NCBI GenBank assembly: GCA_035295985.1
Contig: DATHBT010000109.1
Coordinates: 1 to 13,703, forward strand
Direction of reading: 5' to 3'
Origin: JAIVGV01 sp035295985
Lineage (GTDB): Bacteria > Acidobacteriota > Blastocatellia > Pyrinomonadales > Pyrinomonadaceae
Length of the DNA stretch: 13,703 nt
The position numbers and the translations under genes are program-made. Within the stretch, counting starts at the first letter, position 1. Every line of letters begins with the position of its first letter. Shown in pieces: positions 10,011 to 13,703 of this stretch. The notes under the pieces were generated by a model. That model was not told the DNA's origin. It searched no databases and worked only from the letters and a program-made list of their open reading frames with translations.

Positions 10011-10280
10011 ATGGCAGAGCCGACCAACTACTCGAACAACTCGCAGACCGTCGTGGTCGATTCCCGCACTTTCGACTTCGAGGTGGTCGAGCACGTGAAC
10101 GGCGTCGCCACGGTCGTGCGCTTCAAGGTCAACAACCCGAACGTCCGCGCGGGCGACGTGCTCCTCGTCCTGTCGGGGACGGACATACACTTCCACGGCA
10201 TGATCGGCGCGGTCAGCGAAGACGGCTCGGCCATCGCCACCGACCGCCGCGGCTCGCTCCTGCCGGCGACGGTGCAATAA
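10011..10280 (+). CDS. Small beta-rich hypothetical protein
   Basis: 89 residues. ATG at 10011 with AGAGGT (9995-10000) ten bases upstream. I do not recognise a family. The sequence alternates short beta-prone strands with turns (SQTVVVDSRTFDFEVVEHV, RAGDVLLVLSGTDIHFHG) and has two His residues in HFHG. There is no signal peptide, Cys or membrane segment, so it should be a small soluble cytoplasmic protein. It begins 98 bases after the helical protein and has its own promoter-like sequence. A strong terminator follows 46 bases after the stop. Confidence 0.78.
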   Translation: MAEPTNYSNNSQTVVVDSRTFDFEVVEHVNGVATVVRFKVNNPNVRAGDVLLVLSGTDIHFHGMIGAVSEDGSAIATDRRGSLLPATVQ

Positions 10281-10286
10281 GCAGCC

Positions 10287-10410
10287 GTTAGCTGTTAGCC
10301 GTTAGCCGTTAGCTTTCAGAAAGAGAAGAGGGCGGGAGGCAGCCACGAGCTTTGCCTCCCGCCCTCTGTTTTATGGTTTTGCTAACAGCTAACGGCTAAC
10401 GGCTAACAGC
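10287..10410. repeat. Heptamer-repeat palindrome flanking a terminator
   Basis: The left arm is four consecutive heptamers, GTTAGCT, GTTAGCC, GTTAGCC, GTTAGCT (10287-10314). The right arm (10380-10410) is made of their complements, TGCTAAC, AGCTAAC, GGCTAAC, GGCTAAC. A 24-bp stretch is a perfect inverted repeat (10291-10314 with 10387-10410). The hairpin terminator sits in the middle. The element separates two convergent genes, ending one base before the minus-strand stop codon. Confidence 0.9.
10327..10373. terminator. Bidirectional rho-independent terminator between convergent genes
   Basis: A perfect 15-bp stem (AGAGGGCGGGAGGCA 10327-10341 with TGCCTCCCGCCCTCT 10353-10367) with an 11-base loop. 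It is followed by GTTTTATGGTTTT on the plus strand and by TTCTCTT plus more T on the minus strand. It can end both the small beta-rich gene and the convergent transglutaminase-like gene. Confidence 0.85.
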
Positions 10411-10411
10411 T

Positions 10412-11071
10412 TCACATCATCCACACGCCCCTCGTCTCGTAATCCTCCAGGTGCCCGGTCGGGTGCGCGCGGCGGAACTCCTTGTAGCGCGCGAGGAGTC
10501 GCTCGTAGCGGCGGTCGGACGATCTCATCTCGGCGTGCGGAATCTCCTGCAAATAACGCTCGACCTTCCAGACGTTTTTTTCCGAAAACCGCCAGTCGTA
10601 GCGGCCTAGCTCGCGCAGGTCTCCGAGGCCGTAGCCGGTGATGCGGCCCGTGTGATCGACGTAGGTGTCGAAATAGCTCCAGGCGAGATCGCGCAGACTG
10701 CGGAAGACGGGGAGCCGCCCGTGGAGGCCCAGATCGCGCGAGCGCGCGACCGCCCCCCAACGGTTTCGCTCGCGGAAGACGAAGAGGACGTGATCGAGTT
10801 TGTCCTGCGACTCAAGACTGAGGAGCAGCGGCGGGTAATCGTGCTGTTCGAGGATGACGGCCGCCGCGAGCGCGGCTTCGAGGCAGTGGGCCTCGCCGCG
10901 GCGGACGACCTCGCGGAACGAGCGCAGCGTCCCGCCGCACGGCTCGCGGTTGTAGCGCAGCCCCGTCAGATACTTCTGCACAGCGGCCGGCGACTTGTGC
11001 GACCGGATCAGCCGCCACTCGCGCGCCGTGAACGCCTCCCTGCCTGGCCTCTCCCTCATCCTCAGACACAT
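10412..11071 (-). CDS. Transglutaminase-like cysteine protein (papain-fold type)
   Basis: 219 residues, reading right to left. The ATG at 11071 gives the longest form; a second ATG at 11059 (residue 5) is equally possible, and neither has a good ribosome-binding site. The core motifs fit a transglutaminase-like fold: GEAHCLEAALAAA with Cys63, LDHVLFVF with His94, and SRDLGL with Asp113, a plausible Cys-His-Asp triad. They are followed by RSLRDLAWSYFDTY, a block seen in my recollection of an uncharacterised bacterial group. The C-terminal ~80 residues are charged and helical. There is no signal peptide, so it is likely cytoplasmic. Substrate unknown: it could be a peptidase, amidase or transferase, or an inactive relative. 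It is the only complete minus-strand gene here and is bracketed by two related repeat elements. Confidence 0.82.
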   Translation of the reverse strand: MCLRMRERPGREAFTAREWRLIRSHKSPAAVQKYLTGLRYNREPCGGTLRSFREVVRRGEAHCLEAALAAAVILEQHDYPPLLLSLESQDKLDHVLFVFRERNRWGAVARSRDLGLHGRLPVFRSLRDLAWSYFDTYVDHTGRITGYGLGDLRELGRYDWRFSEKNVWKVERYLQEIPHAEMRSSDRRYERLLARYKEFRRAHPTGHLEDYETRGVWMM

Positions 11072-11108
11072 CTAGCAGAAGCGCGCGCGCGCGGGCAAGC
11101 CGACAAAC

Positions 11109-11214
11109 GGTGAGCAGTAAGCGGTGAGCGGTGAGCAGTTAAGAGAAGAGGGCGGGCGCACTCTGCCTCGTCCGCTTTCGCCTTCTGCCCGCCGCTTACC
11201 GCCCACCGCTCACT
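11109..11214. repeat. Second heptamer-repeat palindrome, upstream of the transglutaminase-like gene
   Basis: The left arm is GGTGAGC, AGTAAGC, GGTGAGC, GGTGAGC and a degenerate AGTTAAG (11109-11143). The right arm (11187-11214) read on the minus strand is AGTGAGC, GGTGGGC, GGTAAGC, GGCGGGC. A shorter GC-rich stem (GGCGGGC 11151-11157 with GCCCGCC 11187-11193) can also form inside. Both this element and the one at 10287-10410 fit a loose NGTDAGC heptamer and contain the identical 16-mer AAGAGAAGAGGGCGGG (10321-10336 and 11141-11156). This interval and the promoter-like sequence below account for the 313-base stretch without a gene. Confidence 0.8.
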
Positions 11215-11242
11215 TGCTTTCAACTTTCGGATGATGTATGAA
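11214..11242 (+). promoter_or_regulatory. Promoter-like sequence before the small helical gene
   Basis: TTGCTT (11214-11219) and TATGAA (11237-11242) are 17 bases apart inside an A/T-rich island. A small inverted repeat (AATCTC 11242-11247 with GAGATT 11255-11260) overlaps the expected start of transcription and could be an operator. A start near 11249 would exclude the ATG at 11238 and favour the GTG at 11385. Confidence 0.35.
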
Positions 11243-11384
11243 ATCTCTTCATCCGAGATTAAAAATTCTGAGCCGCAGCGGCCCGCTGACGACCGCCCCC
11301 GCCCGGCCGCGGCGCACCGGCGCGCGAGCCGGCCACACACAACCGAAACACGCTAGAGCCAGCGCGGACCGACGGGGTGATTTT

Positions 11385-11627
11385 GTGAGCAACAGAGCAG
11401 CAGGGGGAAGCACGCGACAGACTTCCAACGCCGCGCAGGAGGCCGCCTCGGCCGCCGAGCGGCTGAACACGCAGGTCGAGGATGCGCTCGCGGCCGTCAA
11501 CACGCCTTCGGGCGGCGCGCCCGACGAACTCGAAGCCTCGGCCGACCGCATCGAGCGCGCCGCGCGCGATCTCTCCGTCGCCCTGCGCGACCTCGCCTCG
11601 CGCCAGCGCAGCAGAGAGGAAAGCTGA
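11385..11627 (+). CDS. Small Ala/Glu-rich helical hypothetical protein
   Basis: 80 residues if it begins at the GTG at 11385, which has GGGGTGA (11374-11380) just upstream. An in-frame ATG at 11238 would add 49 residues of Arg/Pro-rich sequence that look non-coding and overlap a promoter-like sequence, so I reject that start. The protein is hydrophilic and helical (QEAASAAERLNTQVEDALAAV, then DELEASADRIERAARDLSVAL), with a Gly/Pro break between the two helices. This suggests a short coiled-coil or helical hairpin. I recognise no family. It is followed by a palindrome and then pckA on the same strand, so read-through into pckA is possible. Confidence 0.6.
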   Translation: MSNRAAGGSTRQTSNAAQEAASAAERLNTQVEDALAAVNTPSGGAPDELEASADRIERAARDLSVALRDLASRQRSREES

Positions 11628-11635
11628 ATGCGGAA

Positions 11636-11707
11636 TGATGAGTGATGAATGATGAATTAGAAGCAACTCGTCTTCCGTTCATCATTCATCACTCATCACT
11701 CATCATT
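11636..11707. repeat. Palindrome of GATGA-type heptamers upstream of pckA
   Basis: A perfect 21-bp inverted repeat (11636-11656 with 11678-11698) whose arms are near-heptamers (TGATGAG, TGATGAA, TGATGAA on the left; ATTCATC and CTCATCA types on the right). The 21-base loop has its own GAAG/CTTC pairing, and the right arm carries one extra unit. The element begins 9 bases after the small gene stops and ends about 20 bases before pckA, so it would lie in any pckA leader made from upstream. No T-run follows, so it is not a typical terminator. Confidence 0.85.
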
Positions 11708-11727
11708 TCTTATTCGAGGAGAAGACG

Positions 11728-13365
<1,638 letters not shown>

Positions 13366-13389
13366 GCGCAGGCTGACAGCAACGCGAAC

Positions 13390-13430
13390 AGGGGAGGGCC
13401 GGCTCGAATATGAGCCGGCCCTCCCCTTTT
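13390..13430. terminator. Strong terminator after pckA, convergent
   Basis: A perfect 16-bp stem (AGGGGAGGGCCGGCTC 13390-13405 with GAGCCGGCCCTCCCCT 13412-13427) with a 6-base loop, followed by TTTT on the plus strand. It lies 24 bases after the pckA stop and 20 bases from the end of the convergent minus-strand gene. It ends pckA transcripts and may also serve the other strand. Confidence 0.88.
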
Positions 13431-13450
13431 GCTTGTGGCGCTCCGAACGC

Positions 13451-13703
13451 TCAGTCGCCGTCGAAGTCCGGGCAGACGCTGAGGACGCGTAGGCGGCCGT
13501 CGCGGCGCACCATCAGCACGACGTAGGGCCACGCCCTGACGCGCACCAACTGCGCGCCGGCCGCTTGGCCGGATTCATTGTACCCGAACGCCGCAGACTC
13601 GATCCTGTAGATCGAGTTCTTGACCGTCTCGCCCTCGTCCTCCGGGTTGGCGCGCAGCCCGGCGGCGCGCTCCTTCGCCTCCGCCTCGGCCCTCAGCCTG
13701 TCG
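13451..13703 (-). CDS. C-terminal end of an unidentified protein (runs off the window)
   Basis: The minus strand is open for 84 codons from the window edge to a TGA at 13451-13453, with no start codon needed inside the window. The translation is protein-like: an Ala/Glu-rich helical start (DRLRAEAEAKERAAGL), then NSIYRIESAAFGYNESG, then a hydrophobic, strand-rich end (AQLVRVRAWPYVVLMVRRDG, RLRVLSVCPDFDGD). It is convergent with pckA across a terminator. I recognise no family, and the missing N-terminus would be needed. Confidence 0.7.
   Translation of the reverse strand, partial: DRLRAEAEAKERAAGLRANPEDEGETVKNSIYRIESAAFGYNESGQAAGAQLVRVRAWPYVVLMVRRDGRLRVLSVCPDFDGD

Noticed and set aside
10287..11214. 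Possible CRISPR-like array.
   Set aside because: Units are only 7 bases, run head to tail without spacers and are mirrored as palindromes, and no cas gene is present.

Overview
The window is about 13.7 kb of very GC-rich bacterial chromosome. A fit to Acidobacteriota, perhaps a Blastocatellia-like lineage, is inferred from three things: a large membrane-anchored Hanks-type kinase, a TPR relic of the type common beside acidobacterial kinases, and several family-less proteins with PT-rich or Gly/Ala-rich linkers. There is no rRNA, tRNA, CRISPR array, transposase or phage gene, so the taxonomy stays tentative.

Layout: (1) 57-1193, a membrane-anchored SGNH/GDSL-type protein, visibly less GC-rich than the rest. 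(2) 1194-1465, a gap holding a decayed TPR fragment. (3) 1466-4036, a Ser/Thr kinase with an activation segment expanded by about 215 residues and a C-terminal multi-pass membrane domain. (4) 4074-4181, a long imperfect palindrome of CAGAG-type repeats. (5) 4324-5961, a secreted alpha/beta hydrolase. (6) 6204-8099, an exported, proline-rich, multi-pass membrane protein with an internal duplication. (7) 8356-9363, 9376-9912 and 10011-10280, a co-directional trio: a [2Fe-2S] ferredoxin-domain protein, an all-helical protein and an 89-residue beta-rich protein, with promoter-like sequences before the first and third. (8) 10287-10410, a terminator hairpin nested inside inverted heptamer repeats. 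(9) 10412-11071, on the minus strand, a transglutaminase-like Cys-His-Asp protein. (10) 11109-11214, a second, diverged heptamer element. (11) 11385-11627, a small helical protein. (12) 11636-11707, a third palindrome of short repeats. (13) 11728-13365, pckA, ATP-dependent PEP carboxykinase. (14) 13390-13430, a strong terminator. (15) 13451-13703, the C-terminal end of a convergent minus-strand gene that runs off the window.

Functionally, only pckA has a firm metabolic role (oxaloacetate to PEP, gluconeogenesis). The kinase is a signalling protein. The other genes are single proteins of known fold but unknown substrate, or have no family I recognise. No continuous multi-gene pathway is visible. 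The most distinctive features are the repeated T-[QR]-hydrophobic motifs in the kinase activation segment, the ferredoxin/helical/small-beta trio, and the intergenic palindromes, two of which share a heptamer consensus and an identical 16-mer and bracket the transglutaminase-like gene.
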